64,000 bases of DNA from Cardinalis cardinalis (GCA_014549065.1 JACDOX010000030.1:4035442-4099441), one strand, 5' to 3'; positions 1 through 13,360 are shown, counted from the first letter of the stretch. Numbers and translations: made by a program. The notes: generated by a model from the sequence alone, not told the origin.

Positions 1-674
1 TTGCAAAGCTCATCTCTGTGCTGTTCTACTCCAGTGGAAGTTGAAACAGGTGTGCTGGAGTCACTGTGCTCATTGCATTACTTCTGTTTTTTTAAATTTT
101 AATTTAATTTATTTTTTTTTTTGTGGTTCACGTTCCCATGCATTATTTTGCTTTGTGACACTCCTTATTTCAGGTTGGGGTAACCTTCATCTCCTCAGGA
201 CATGTGAAATGGTTGGTAAAAGTTCCCTGGCAACTTCTTCCAGTTAAGTGGAGAAGGACTGGTTTGACAGCAGGGTTGGTTCAGGAGTGTATCTGAGCAG
301 TTTGATCCTTTAATTTGGGTTGCACACTTCCTAGTTTCAGCCATGAGACTTGCCTCTTTTGTGATATTTTTTGTTTTTTCTTCCACCACCAGCTAAAAGC
401 AGGGGACACAGAGAACAGTGAATAAGAAGGAAATGCAGCAAGGCCAGTGAGATCAANTCTCCCAAATGACTTTTCTTAGGGCTAGAAGGAAGAAGCTTGG
501 GGGTACAGGATGTTTTTTCACCTTTCTCTCTCTTATGTTGTCATTCCCTGGCATCTCCTGCTTGCACAAGAAAAAGGAGTCCCTCACCTTCCTNTTACTG
601 CCCAGCAGGTGAAAAAAGCTTGGTCACAGAATGAAAGAAGCAGGAAGAGGAAAATAAACAGCTGTCATTGCTGC

Positions 675-675
675 A

Positions 676-708
<33 letters not shown>

Positions 709-722
709 CCAACCAAAAACCT
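675..722. repeat. A/C-rich simple repeat, (GTTTT)n-like on minus
   Basis: An irregular run of CAAAA, CAAA and CCAA words. Read on the minus strand it is a GTTTT/GGTTTT simple repeat. It continues into a long A run. Confidence 0.85.
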
Positions 723-977
723 ACAGGAAAAGGGAGGACTAGATGGGGCTGGCNGTGAAGCTTTGAGAGGAGCCACAAATGCGGCAGTGGACATTTACAA
801 AGGCATTTCTCCATCTGCCAAGAGAGGACTACAGAGGACGAGGAGGGTACCAGGCAGCACTGCCCAGGGACAGTGGCAGCATTCAGTGGGCTCCAGCTGC
901 TGAGAAATATGTGGAAATTACATGCTGTAAGTCAGCTAAGTAAACCAGGCGGAAAACTGGCTGAGTCAGAAAAACTG

Positions 978-1140
978 GGCCATTAAATTCAAATGGGTTA
1001 TTAATTGGAAAACTGNTTAACACAGCTGGAGATCCTCTGGGTATGGGTAAACAAAAATACGATGGTGAGAGAACCAATTAAAACACTAATTAGTCCTTTT
1101 AGGAAGTTCTCCAGGTCCATTAATGATAACCCTTAATTGT
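978..1140. promoter_or_regulatory. Cluster of homeodomain-type TAAT sites (possible enhancer)
   Basis: Six TAAT/ATTA-type cores lie within 160 bases: cattaaatt (980), ttattaattgg (999), ccaatta (1074), ctaattag (1086), ccattaatga (1117) and ccttaattg (1131). TAAT cores bind homeodomain factors, and such clusters are common in conserved developmental enhancers. AT-rich DNA also gives them by chance, and I cannot test conservation. No gene lies within the window to link it to. Confidence 0.25.
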
Positions 1141-1200
1141 AAGCTATGGAAGAGAAAACTTATCAATATTGTTGCTGCTGCCTTGGACATTAGTGTTCTC

Positions 1201-1221
1201 TGTGTGTGTGTGTGTGTGTGT
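1201..1221. repeat. (TG)n microsatellite
   Basis: About ten uninterrupted TG dinucleotides. Confidence 0.97.
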
Positions 1222-4200
1222 CTTGCCTTTTTATGTCTATACAAAAATCATTAACTCAAGAAACTGCACACTTACCAGTGGCAAGTGGAGGTTAATGAAA
1301 AATTAGAGACTTGGTCTTTCAACCCCCACTCCGTGGGTAATTCAACAAAGAATTATATACTGGGATATAATTTATGCAGGGCCATTTTTTTGAAAGGAAG
1401 GACCACCAATTCTTCCCTCTCATTCCCACAGCAGCAGAAACAAAGCAGCAGCACTGCAGCTGAAATGGTTTGCAAGAGTTTGCATTAAGTGTTAATAACA
1501 AGTAATTATCATACCAATAACTCTAATGAAAAACACAAGGTTGTGCTTCCAGAAGATTGTGTTTGCAGAGATGGAAAGAGGTTTTGTGGGGTCCATTGCC
1601 CTGGCTTACAGAATACAGTTTCTAGACTGAGAAATCCAGCAATTACTGAAGTGAATGTTCACTTGATCTTGGCCTCTGCAGCTCTGCCTTCACCAATGAA
1701 ATCAACCTTAGAATGACCAGGGTGAGGAAAGATGCTGCTGTACTTGCAAATAAGAACACCTGGCCCTCAATTTCTTTGTGGAGCTCTTTTCCTGTTCAGG
1801 CACCTCTNGAAGAAACCATTCCCATGTTTGTATCTATGAATATGTGCAAAGGGTCACTTCTGCTCAGAGGAAACAGAACATCTACAACAAACAGCAAAAT
1901 NATCAGGACACCAGGAGCCCTCTTGTTCATTGGTGAACCTTTTCTGACCGTCACGTTGGCCTTCTGTGTTTTCCCAAATCTCTGATTCTCAAGTTTTCTT
2001 TGAAATACTAGGTTTTACACTCCTGAGACAATTTAGGTTGGCATGCAAGTTGCTGAGCAGATTTTCATAGGCTCTGCTTTTCATCTAGTTCATTAGTGGA
2101 TGAGCTAAATTGCACATGGACCTTTGCATCCACCCCTTTAGTTTGCAAACTCCAGGGCAGGCAAGCAGCACCTTGCTCTAAATAAACTATATTGNTATTG
2201 TCTGGAGTCCTACTGCAAGGAACTGCAAGGAATGCTCTGTTTATCCAATGATTAAGGCTTATTTCCCTCTTTNCATGACTGGATGGTTGGTCCTCTACTT
2301 CCTTTGTATGCTTGGCCCCAGCTAAAACTGCACAACAAATGCTTCAGTAGCTAAATTGTCCCCTCAGAACATGAAGTCTAGAGATTCCCAGTTTTCTCAT
2401 GCTGCCTGGTATCTTGAATTTTATACAAAGTTCTGTGGAGTCCCCCAGGATGAGAATTTTACCTTGGGTCTCACAGCTTTTTTGAGAGATTTTTGAATAC
2501 ATCTTTGCATTAATGCATTTGAAAAATGCTGAAGATGAAAAGTTTTGTAACTTTTGAAGCAGAGCTACAAAAATGTATTACACTTTTTTAAACTGATAAT
2601 TGGGCAAAAATATTGAATCCTTAGACTTTCCTCATATCTGAAGCTTTATGTTGAAACCAGGTGGGACAAATCATCTCTCAAGAAGTGTCTGTCTGTCTGT
2701 CACTGAGTGCTTGATTTAGAGCAGATGCCCAGCTTTTAAATAGATGGCTCAAAATAGGTGAGGCAAATCCCACCCACAGGGAAGGTCTGTGATCACTTGG
2801 AGCTTGTGCAAGACTATGGAAATGTGTGTTACATTTTCCATTGTTGAGATTTAAAAAAAATACTGGGAAAATTAAATACCCAGTAACAGTATAAATGATA
2901 ATAGCCTAGAACAACCTTGCAAACCACTGGCCCGTTGAACAAAACATCATCTTTCAGCTCTNGTGTGGTGGTGATTCCTCTATTTGCTTTCCTTTCAAGA
3001 TGCAGCTGCAATAACAAGGCATATGTGATTTTAATGTGAAACCATAATCTGTCAGCCCTGAGAACCAGGGAGCAGGCCCATATAAGATAACTAGCTCACC
3101 CTAACAATGATAAACATGTCAAGATACAGAAATCACTTCTTNCCTTACAAATGAGAGAAAGATGTCATGTAATTGGAGATGTCATGCTAGGCTGGGATGA
3201 ACAACATTCCCACAATTAATCATACCAAATACATTATGTAGTAGTTGCTGCCTGAAGACAAAGGAGGAATAAATACTCGTGTAAACATGCCAAATATGAA
3301 CTCTCCACAGATGTTTGATTGCTGCTCCATATTTAGCATGAAGCACAGCCCTACGTGGAAGATTTGCTCTGCATCCAAGCAGAAGGAGAGCTTGGAAGAG
3401 GCCTCATGATGCTGCTGGAACCGTGGCTGGTGTCTTTTCTAGGGCCCCTTAGGGGACTGCTTGTCAGGAGCTCCCNCATGGACACCAAAGGAAAATCTGC
3501 CATTTTCTTGAATCAGGCCTGCACTGGGGCCCTGGTTGAACAAGAAATGTTTGGCTGACAGTGTAGCAGCTTAGAAACTGAAGCGAGTACAAAAGTTCCT
3601 AACAACACTTCCAAACAAGAACTTTGTGAAGACAATGCAAAAGCCACCATGCATATTTGCTGGAATAAAAAACCAAATTAGCTTCAAACTGGGTTTGTGA
3701 TTCCTCCCTGACTTGTATGTTTACTTTTCATTAATATTGATTCCTTGTGACCTTGCAGTGCCTCTCCTTCATTGTACTTGCTCCCCAGTGAACAGCTCAC
3801 TGGCAGCAATATTAATAGCAAAGGAAAATGTTAATGATAGAGACGGCTTGCATGGAGGATTTTCACTTTGTGAATAAAGATTTTTATTTAATCAGAAAAC
3901 TTCATTTGGAGACTTCAGATGATATACTGTGTGTGACCCTGGATGTGGTGAAGCCGACTGGCATGGCATGAATTCTGATATCATAACAAATGTTCTCCAA
4001 GCAGTGCAGAGACATATGATATATCCTGAAAACAGCTCAGACATGAGATCGATACGTAAGATTAGGAAGCCATAACCTCTAGGTGACCCATATGGAAACA
4101 AGAGCAAGCCNAAACTCAGTGAGTAAAATGCTGGCTGAGATCTAGCTGTAACAAAGAGGTTTTGCACTGACTGAAGGCTTGCNCTGGCTGTTTTTTACTG

Positions 4201-5803
4201 CTTCTCTTTGACTTCTTGGTCAGCAGCAAAGTTTCCCTTCCCATGACCAGCAGTGATTTGGGAGCGTGGTTGAGGAGGGCTTTTGNAGACACTCCTCCCT
4301 TGGCATCTGCCAGGGGCTCTGTGGCTGTGTTGGTCCCTTCCAGTCTTTGGCCTGGGTTTCCTCCAGCTGTGTCCCTCTGTCCTTGTGAGAGAGACAGCTA
4401 GGAATGGCAAAGGCTGCCCCCTCCATNTCTGAAGTGTGTATTCCATGATGGGATGCTCCCCTAGGTGCCATGAGATCCCAGGGATGAGCATCCTGGGCAC
4501 ACACACCCAGAGAGTTACACAGAATAGATCTTGATTTCTGCTCCTCATGGTGGCCTGCTTAGTAACTGAAACGCTCCCAGAAGGAAAAACTGCTTTTTGT
4601 TCCATGATTTCCATGGGGAGCTGTTGCAGAATTAGGAGTGTGGAACAGCTTACTCTGAAATAGCTGTGCCAGGAGTCCTTTGGCCTTTCTTTCAGGGTGA
4701 AATTTGGTTTTTGTTTTCTTTGTTTTTGTTTTAATACTGTGGAAAAAAAAATTCCGCTTTCCATAAGAAGCAGCTAAACACAGAAATCTTTTACAGCCCC
4801 CCCATACAACTGTAATAAAATTTGCATGAGAGAAGAAATTGTGCTTGTTTATTTGGTGCCCTTTATACCCCCTATGGCCTAGAGCTAGCACATCTGACAG
4901 CAATGATGAGTTGTGGATATGGGAATAACAGTGCTGTGAAATCTTCCCCAAAACAACAGCATTTGTGGTNTGATTCATAACTGCAAATTCTCTGGTGTGG
5001 GATCCATGGCATAGAAACTGACTCNAGGCTTTAAAAAGCTGGTTTAAGTTTCGAGTTGTGTTGAATGTGGGAATCCATATTAGGTGTGATTCTTTGAGCA
5101 GGATCAGGCCAGCAGACAAAGTGTGATGGATGCCCCACTTCCTTGGAAGAATCCTCAGCCTCGGCTGAGCTGTGGGCATTTCAAAATCCTATCACCAAAG
5201 ATGTGGATGGAGGGCTGAGATTTTCCAGAGCCTTTAAGAAGTGCTATATGAGGCACTTGGATTCCTGTGTTATTAAGATGCTTTTGAAGCTTTTACCCAG
5301 TAGAGACTAATTTTAGGCACCCACTTTTGAGAATCTCAGCCAGAAGGGAAACAAACCACTGATAAAAGTTAGAGAGAGCCTGTGTTTTGGAAACCGACCC
5401 ACAGTTATTTACACGTCTGTGTATTATCTTGTGTTGGTCACTGGTTTTTGTATGTGTATGTGTGGTTTGTTTGTGTTTTGTTTTGTTTTTTTACAGTGCA
5501 CCTACCACAAACCTCAACTCAAATACACCCCAAACACCCAGGCAGTCCCCAGCGTGTTGGGACCCCGTCCAGGGGGAATGTTTTGTAGAGGAGGAGCACA
5601 CAGGATTTAAGCAGCAGTCTNCTGATGCACAATGGGCTGCTGAAGNTTACCTGGCTCAGTTCTCATCCCATGGCAAGTTCACAGCTGCTCCCTGGCTATT
5701 GAAGGTGATGTGGTGAGTGCTCAGTGTCAGAGGCACCAAAGGCAGCGAAGAAATCTGCTACTGCAGAGAAACTTGACTTTGACCCTTCCCCATAACTAAG
5801 CTC

Positions 5804-5843
5804 CTTTTTTTTTTCTTTTTTTTTTCTTTTTTTTTTTTCCTTT
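5804..5843. repeat. Poly-T tract with C interruptions
   Basis: Three T runs of about 10-14 bases separated by single C residues, flanked by CTCC and CCTTT. It is an interrupted homopolymer, possibly the complement of an old retroposon poly-A tail, but no element is recognisable beside it. Confidence 0.9.
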
Positions 5844-8800
5844 ACATTCTTTCAAGAATTGTGAGGCCCCAGAGACTTGAGGAAAAATTCATACAGCTCA
5901 GGTCATTCTACCAGTCTGTGCAGCCATTCAGTCAGTAATAAACACTCTAGCAGGGCAATGATTACTGGAATAGTAGGGGGCATTCTAGCCAGCAAGCCTC
6001 ATGAAAATGATAGACAGTTGCTGAAATCAAGAGAACTACAAAGCAAAAGAACAAAAGCATAAGTAAGTGAATCAGTAGGCTGGGCTCAGAGACGTGACAT
6101 ACTAAGTGCTGTGCCTCCTATAAATTTGGTGAGTTGATGATTTACCATAGCAGGGCTTTTCAGTAAAGAAAATTAAAACTTCAGGAGGGCTCTTCAGTTC
6201 CAAGAAACAGCACCAAGAGAAACATACCCTTTATGTCACAACAGCTGACTTGGTATTAAAAGCATTGATACCAGTGAATGAGCCTGGAAGAGGCTTCAGA
6301 CTCTCTCAGTCCTATTAGGGTTTAAGAGCACCAGTGCCAGATCCTGCNGTTCTTACTTGAGCAAAGCTCCCATTGATGTGTTCTTAATCTGGAAAAAGTC
6401 AACATGGATATTTATGGAGCTGTAGTGCCTAGGGGCTCTAATAAAAACTGTGCTAGACATTGTACCTATATTTAGTAGCAGCCAGTTCATGTCTCATAGA
6501 ATTTGTGGTCTGCATAGACAAGACTGATAAAGCAGATATGGGCTAGGAATTGCTGTTTTTCCTGTTTTACAGATGGGAAGTGAGGGTTGGAGATTGCAGG
6601 GGGATTTTCAAAGCCACATAGTGATGTTGGGTATTTATTTCCNCTGCATTTTAAAGGGAACTGGACTTAGAGATGCCTTGGTGGTGTTGAAAGGCTCAGC
6701 TGAACACAGGCATCCCAGGCTTGGCGGGATGACGGGAAGTCTGTGACGGATGTGTAATTAGTTTAGGCCTAGACATTCCAGGCCAGTCTGCCACACCAGA
6801 AACATCCATTTTTGGAAGGAGTTTGCCTCAAGTTAGGGCTGTAGAATTCTGACCTATGGACAATGGCTGCTGCCAGTGCAGCATGGGTGTAAAACCACAA
6901 TGGTAGAAACCAGAGTGAGAGGGAAAGGGGAACCCTCATATCCTCAGCTACTCTGAAACCTCCTCTGTCTTTGGTTCAGGTGGCTGCCCCTTCTTTTCAG
7001 AAGCCACGTGAACCTAACCAAGGCTTGGATGTGTCATTTCTGCATAGCTGAGCCCAGGATGGTGAGTGTAGGGAACTCTTTTGAGGGAAATTTGGCAGCT
7101 GTGCTCGGAGCTTCTCAGTCCATAGAAGCCTCACCTGTCACAGGGACTCCCAGGCCAATGACAACCACCATGCCTTGGAAAGANACCAAGAAGGCCAAGA
7201 AAAGAGCTGGGAAAATTGGAAAGGGTTCAGAAAAAAGCTCACCAAGGGATCTGAAGCCTATGAAATCTGCCTTGCTTTGGGAGTCATCAGAGGCTCCACG
7301 TGTTTTAGTCAAGGGAAGACTGNAAAGTGATTTGGTAGAAACATCTGTGAGGGCATTGACTTCCAAGAAAAAGCAAGATGATTTAGTTTATCTGACCCCT
7401 CCCTGTAAGACTCTGTGACTGCAAAATGCCTTTGGAAAAACTTGGTCACAAAATCTTATTTATTTTGTGAAGGATTAATTTCACCACTAGAACAGCAGAT
7501 TGTCCATCACCAAAACACTTGACAGCAAATCTGAAGCTTTTCTCCAAGCCATGGCCTTAGNCAGGCATGATGATCACTGCACTTTTTCAACTCATAGGTT
7601 GAATGGAAGTTTGTTTATATGTGACTATTATATATTTAAAACAATCTGATAAAAATAACAGTAATAGTAAAAGTCTGAGTTAACAAAAAATGGGGATTAG
7701 GTGCATGAGTGAGAATAATGAACTACACTGGTGTGTGAATACAGAGTCACANCATTTTTATTCTGCCTTTTCACCGTGCATTTTTCTGCTCCAAAAATGC
7801 CCACAGTCTTCAGTGGAAAAACCTTTGATCCTAGACAAAAAGGCAAGACTTGTCCTTTCAATGCCTTCCTTCCCCCTCTCCCAGTGGATCACCTGGAAGA
7901 CAAAAAACCAGAGTTTTACCACAGGGGGAGAGGGACAGAAAAACCAGCATCCCTCAAACACCCCACCCCAGCAGCCCATGAACACCAGGGGAAAAGCAGG
8001 GATGCTGTGTGCTGTCAGATGCTGGGTTCCACTTGCCTCCTCCCCACCTGTTCCAGCCCCTCTGGAAGTGTGAGATGGGATTTCAGGGAGTGGTATCCTT
8101 TGGGGGTGAGGTGGCAAGGCTCACACAGCCAGGGTAAAATGTCCAGGTGCATGGAGCTGGGANGTAAACATTAAAAAAAGAAAGAGGCAAAAAAAGAAGA
8201 AAAGGCTCGTGTGTGCCTGCACACAAATCAATAAAAAGTGTAATGCATCTTTCTTTAATTAAATCCCACCCTGAATTGGCTGGGCAGCCCCGACCTCTGC
8301 CCCTCCAGTTTGCTGACTGGCACAGCTGTTAGTAAATCACCTGCTGGGGCTGCTCTCCAGGGCTTTAAAGGTCATCTGTCAGCCACTGCTGGGGAGAGAT
8401 AAAGAAGAAAAACAGAACCAAAAAAGTCTGGGCTGAAAAAAAAGGCACTTTATAAAAGCAAAGCCATTTGAGTGCTCCAGCTTTTCCAATGTTTATGTTG
8501 CTGGCACCTGGGNGTGGGGGGCATTTTATTCATCCAATTTCCCTGATTCTTTTGTACGCATTTTGCCATGTTTTCAGCTGCTTTTATACTCCTTTTGTTT
8601 TAAGCTTTTCCTCCCTGCAGGGAATAGGAATAGCTTGAGCCTGGGTTTAGTCCTGTGTGACTGGGTCCCTGTCAGTGACACCATGGTCTCTGCTGGCCTC
8701 CTTACCCCCNTGGACATCTCCTCCCCTCACACAGAGCAGTCAGCCCTCATCCCCCTCACTCCCTGCTCCAGCTTATGCCAGGAGCAGCCAGAAGGAGCTG

Positions 8801-11800
8801 TGCAAGCCCAGCCTGCTCTCNCATTTCCAGCAGCCCGTGGCTCCAGGCTCTCCACAGCAGTCACCTCAAACAGGGCTGCCTGTTGAAGGCATGATTTCAC
8901 CCAAACTGGGGAGCAGGGTGGGTGGAGGGGGGAGCTCANAGAGCAGCTCCATCCCAGGACATGAAAGAGCATGATTGTCATAGATGATTCCTTGCCACAA
9001 ACCACTCCTTCAGCTGTTTATGCTTGAAGGGATAAGCTGGCTTTGTGCTTACTCAACACTTTCACTGTCACCTTAATTTTCAGCCTCATGCAAGATGCTG
9101 CCAGTGAAAATGATGTTATTTTTGCAAAATGGGTACGTGGGCAAGGCCCAAATAATCTGGGAGTTTTTCCCCACCTGATAATTACTGACATATTTTCAAT
9201 AACTTACCATTTTAATTCAGCACTGAACATGCAGCAGCGTTGTCAGACATTGATCCAAGTGAGGCAGAATGTGCAGATTCTGCTGCAGTTGCCATTTTTT
9301 TTTACTTTGGGTTCATTCATACATTAAACTTGAGGGAAGCTTAGGGATGCTTAGGGNTCTGGGGACCCACTTAAAGTAGTGCTGTTCACAAAATGGATCA
9401 CAGTCACGGTGATGTCTGTCTCTAGTTGTGCCTAAACTCGGGTTTTCCNTGGGATGAAAGCTACTGTCTGCCATGTAATGTATGGCTTTGAAGGTCACTG
9501 GGAAATTTTTACTTCAGAGCTCCAGTAAGGTTAGTGAAACNAGGGGCTTTTTTAAACCTACCAACTGCTTATGGTGAGAGAGCTCAAGCCAAATTCATCC
9601 ATAGCATAAGTCACTGGCTCCAGTGGGTTCATGTCTGCTCTGAATTTTGCCTGCTTTGAGCACAGACCCATCAAGGACAAAACCTCCCAGTGCTCTGTGT
9701 CTGCAGAAATATTCCCTCTTTTCCCTGATGCTCTTCCCTCAGGGAAGGAAGGACTGTAGCCTGCCAGCTGCAGCCCTTTGGGCCAGTTCTAGGTTGATGC
9801 TGAAGTTTATTGCCAGCTTTCCTAAAGCAATAGCCTTCCTTATCTGGAGGACTGGCTTAACTGGACTGTGGTGTGGGGAATTGCATGATAACACAGAGGG
9901 GAGAATGCACCAGCTCCGTGAAAGGGACACCCATGGCTCTGAGGATGGAGGCTCTGCTGCTCTCCTACTGCACTCTGCCTGTCTCCAGCCAAAGCAGCAG
10001 CTCCCTGGGAGCTGGCCAGTGGGGCTGGTGGAGTCCAAGAGTGATAACACTCACGGTGTAGCCAAACTGAAGAGTTTGGCACAGCACTGATGTGTAACAG
10101 GAGCTGTCCCTCNCTCTTCTTGGCCTCCTGACCCGCTATCAAACAAATGGAAACTTGTACTTACAATACCAACCATTAGAAATAGAAAGGAGGGAAAAAT
10201 CAGTAGCTGGCAGGATCATTTGTTTAGGTTGGAAGAAATGAGCTGTTTAGTGTTTCAGAAAGGGGAAAATTCTCAGCAAAGAAAACAAAGGGAATAAGGA
10301 CACTGAATCAGGCAATTGTTCTTCTGCACAAGTGGTCCCCTTTCCCCCTCATGTTGATGATACAAACCCCAGCCCCTCCACCAGGAACATTGGCTGCTTG
10401 AAGGGCCTTGGTGACCAGGGTGCTAACAACCCAAGGTACACAGCTGTAAAGAAGAAAAGCTGCATTTTAGCTGAGCATAAGTAATGCTCAACAGGTATTT
10501 TTGAAGTGTGAATTTTCCCCTCTAAGGCTGAGGTGAGTCTCAGGCAAAGGCTTCAAGGCATTGTTGTTGAAAGTTATGATTCTTTTGTTAAAGAAAAAAC
10601 AACCTTTGCCTGTCTGATTGGCCAGACAAGGTACAGCAGTTACATTAATCACAGAGCTCAAAAATTCCCTTCCCCTCACTGCTTATGTCAGGTCAGTCCC
10701 TTGCACTCAGTTCCACCCACCCCAGGGGGAGATCAAACAACAGAATGAAGATGAGTTAAAATTCTGTTCACAAACCCACATGTGCCAAATCCAAGCCCTG
10801 AGACAAACGTGTGTTCAGCCAGGAATCCAGGCAGAGACACAGTACTTTTACAGAGTCATTTGGGAGCCACAGTGAGGGCTAAACACGAGGTACTAAGTGT
10901 TTTGGCAAAACAGCTCCTTNTAGGGAGGATGCTCTTGGCTGTTTCTCTCATTCCTGTCTAACAGGCACTGTTTGCTGGATGACAGGGAGGGAGCTGCAGG
11001 GAGCACATCCCCAGCAACAGGAATCCAGTCCAGAGCTCAGGATCCTCTGGAGGTTAGAAAAGGATGTGGGAAAAGAGATAAGGACCATTAGTTAATTAGA
11101 CTTTTNCCCTCTCTTTTGGTGTCTAATATTTCCAGCTACCTTGGAGTGTCTTTTGACTAACAGCAGAGGTTGCTTTAACTGAGAAAAGAGGTTGCTCTTC
11201 AGGCTGGTTGAGAGGGACTCAAACCTTTTCCTACCATGGAGGTATCACAGTACCATCTTGGCTGGGCTGTGNTGCAGCTGGAAATTGTGTCTGAGAAAGA
11301 TCTACCCTGAGTCCTTCACCAGGCTTTTCCTTGGCCATTATAATGATTCTAACATGTACTCCTTCAGAATGCTAAATAATGCAGTTCTGATGTTTGGGAT
11401 TCTTTACCTGGTGGCATTTTACTCCCTAAACNATGGTTTCCTTTTTTATATTGTTCNGATTGTTCAGAAGAGTGCTGAATGAGCTCTGCTGTTTAGGACT
11501 GTATGAGATNCAGCACATCCTAAATGTTTTCTCAGTCCAGGCCCTTCAGGGCTTAGGCTGGAAACATCAGTGGGAAGAGAAAACTTCTTGAGCTACTGAG
11601 AAAAGAGGCACCAAAAGAACCCTGCTGATGTGCCATAGCTACTGAGCTGGGAATGAAGCTGTCCTGGTCCTACAGAGATTGCAGGGACTCCAGCACGGGC
11701 TCCCCTGGTGATACCACATCAAGGCAGCTGGATGAAAACATCCAGGGCTGCTGGTCAGGCCCATTTCTGAAAGGGGCAGCTGTGTCTGGAGGGTCTTTTC

Positions 11801-11995
11801 TCACTTTTTACTCTCCAGAGATGAAGAGAGTGTTCCAGATGAGGCAGCAGACTTGTGATCTGTCACCCATATCATCTGTTCTGGGGGCACAGTTACCTTT
11901 TCTCAGGAATGAAAACCCCCAGCTGATGGAAGCTGAACTTTTATTTCCCTCACTGCTGCAGCCTTATCATAGACACATGATCTAATCCCACACAC

Positions 11996-12073
11996 CACTT
12001 AAGAAATATCACCATTAATGATCAGAGTACACATCACTTAAGAAATATCACCATTAAAGATCTGAGTACACGT
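11996..12073. repeat. 39-bp tandem duplication
   Basis: The unit starting 'cacttaagaaatatcaccat' occurs at 11996-12034 and 12035-12073. The visible differences are taatg versus taaag and atcag versus atctg. Confidence 0.96.
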
Positions 12074-12794
12074 TTTGAGATAAGATTGGTTCGTGATATT
12101 ATTACTGACTATGTAATTATGGAAATGAGAAAATAATCCCCTGGGGCTTTGTTGTAATGACTTCTGAGCATCTTGCATCATCACAGGCAGACAGCAGACT
12201 TCAGGATGTCATGCATTACTAGAAGGAATGTGGAAAATCTTGTTTGGGTTGGTGTTGATGTCTCTGGTAAGAGAGGACATCGTGTATCTTCCACAGTGAA
12301 ACTGGATCAGGTAGAAAACCATGTGATCTTTTGGAAAAAAGGAATCTCATCTTTGCTTGATCTCCTGCACTCTTGTCTTTTGATGCACTGGTGAACAGCA
12401 CTCCTGACAGCTGCCCCTGCTGATCCTGTGGCCTTGGGAGACCTTGGCTGCCTGGGCTGTGCCTCTGTTCTGAGTCAAAAGGTGAAGTGGGACCACGGCA
12501 GACGGGGCTGCAGTGCTGACAACCTCATGGGCTGTGCCCATCCAGGCATTGTCCCTGTCACAGAGGAGGGGCTGCAGGAGTGACCTTGTGAGTGCTCCCT
12601 GCCCAGCAGCTGCACTCCCATCCAGCAGAAATTAATAGGGTGAACACCAGTGAACCAGAGTCAGTAAAAAATGGAGATAAAAACACACAGACTTCCCCTG
12701 GGAATGCTTTCTGTAATTTTGGCTTGTGTTAGAGCCACTGCCAAGGGGGAATGCATGGTAGCACGTGTGTTTGTACACGGGACAACAAGCAGGA

Positions 12795-13360
12795 CCCTGG
12801 GGCTGCTGACCAGTCAGCCTCGCCTTACTGCCCAGTAAGATCATGGGACAGATCCTTCTAGAAGTCCTGTTGAATTATGTGGAAGACAAGGANGAGATTA
12901 ACGAGACTGAGCACAACTTTAGCAAGTGCAGTCGTGCCTGACTAATCTACTTACCTTCTACAGCAGTGACAACTGAGATCAACTACCTGGACTTCTTCAA
13001 GGCCTTTGATAGACTCCCCCTTGCCATTGCTAGTTCAGAATTGGAGAGGTATGGATGGAAAGTTAGATGGACAAGGGATTTCCATTGTCTGGATGGTTGC
13101 ATCCAAAGANTTTCAGTTTACAGACCAATGTCAAAATGAAAACCAGCAATGAGGGAGTTGCCTCAATGGTCTGTACTGGGAAAAAACCTACTTAATATCT
13201 TCCTCAGTGCCCCCTCAGCAGGTTTGTAGGTGACAGCAAGCTGAGCCAGGCATGGATGGGCTTGAGGGAAGGGATGCCATCCAGAGGGACCTGGACAGGC
13301 CTGAGAAGTGGGACCATGAGAACCACATCAAGTTCAACAAGGCCAAGTGCAAATGCATTA
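12795..13360 (+). pseudogene. CR1 LINE fragment, broken reverse-transcriptase ORF2 segment
   Basis: This is a decayed internal piece of a CR1 non-LTR retrotransposon, covering part of the reverse-transcriptase domain of ORF2. Seen directly: 12984-13010 encodes YLDFFKAFD, the family's motif A region. 13223-13240 encodes FVGDSK where active elements carry an FADD-type catalytic box, so one catalytic aspartate is lost. The segment from about 13256 encodes GRDAIQRDLDRPEKW, a stretch typical of CR1 just after the catalytic box. These three pieces lie in three different frames, so at least two frameshifts separate them. The left part (12795-12960) still aligns by eye with the CR1 segment that follows the 'pvSLT' region. 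The element is truncated at both ends, with no 3' tail attached. It cannot make an enzyme and is an old dead copy. The boundaries are by eye and uncertain by about 20 bases. Confidence 0.88.

Larger units (their letters stand above)
1..12794. other. Non-coding DNA, no gene recognised
   Basis: Apart from the short repeats and TAAT cluster listed separately, I see only unique-looking non-coding sequence. The overlapping minus-strand frames at 4195-5179 (up to 206 codons) and the plus frame at 7008-7418 contain Ns, lack splice or domain support and look like chance. The intervals 3600-3900 and 8220-8470 have an AT-rich, word-diverse texture such as conserved elements show, without anything decisive. 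Confidence 0.7.

Noticed and set aside
4195..5179. Overlapping minus-strand open frames of 189 and 206 codons, the longest in the window
   Set aside because: They overlap in different frames, contain several Ns, include runs such as KQKQRKQK from a T-rich tract on the other strand, and show no domain or splice context. The length is within chance for 64 kb.
7008..7418. 136-codon plus frame with a Lys-rich middle (KKAKKRAGKIGKGSEK)
   Set aside because: The basic stretch comes from A-rich codons in A/G-rich DNA. Two Ns, no splice support, no family recognised.
9043..9327. 94-codon plus frame after a pyrimidine-rich AG at about 9083
   Set aside because: It looks exon-like at its left end, but the only nearby donor is a weak GTACGT and the tail is composition-driven (LPFFFTLG). 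Too weak to list as an exon.
10200..10240. 'tttaggttggaagaaatga' as a CR1 3'-end relic
   Set aside because: Only about 20 bases resemble CR1, and neither the terminal short repeat nor the following block is present.
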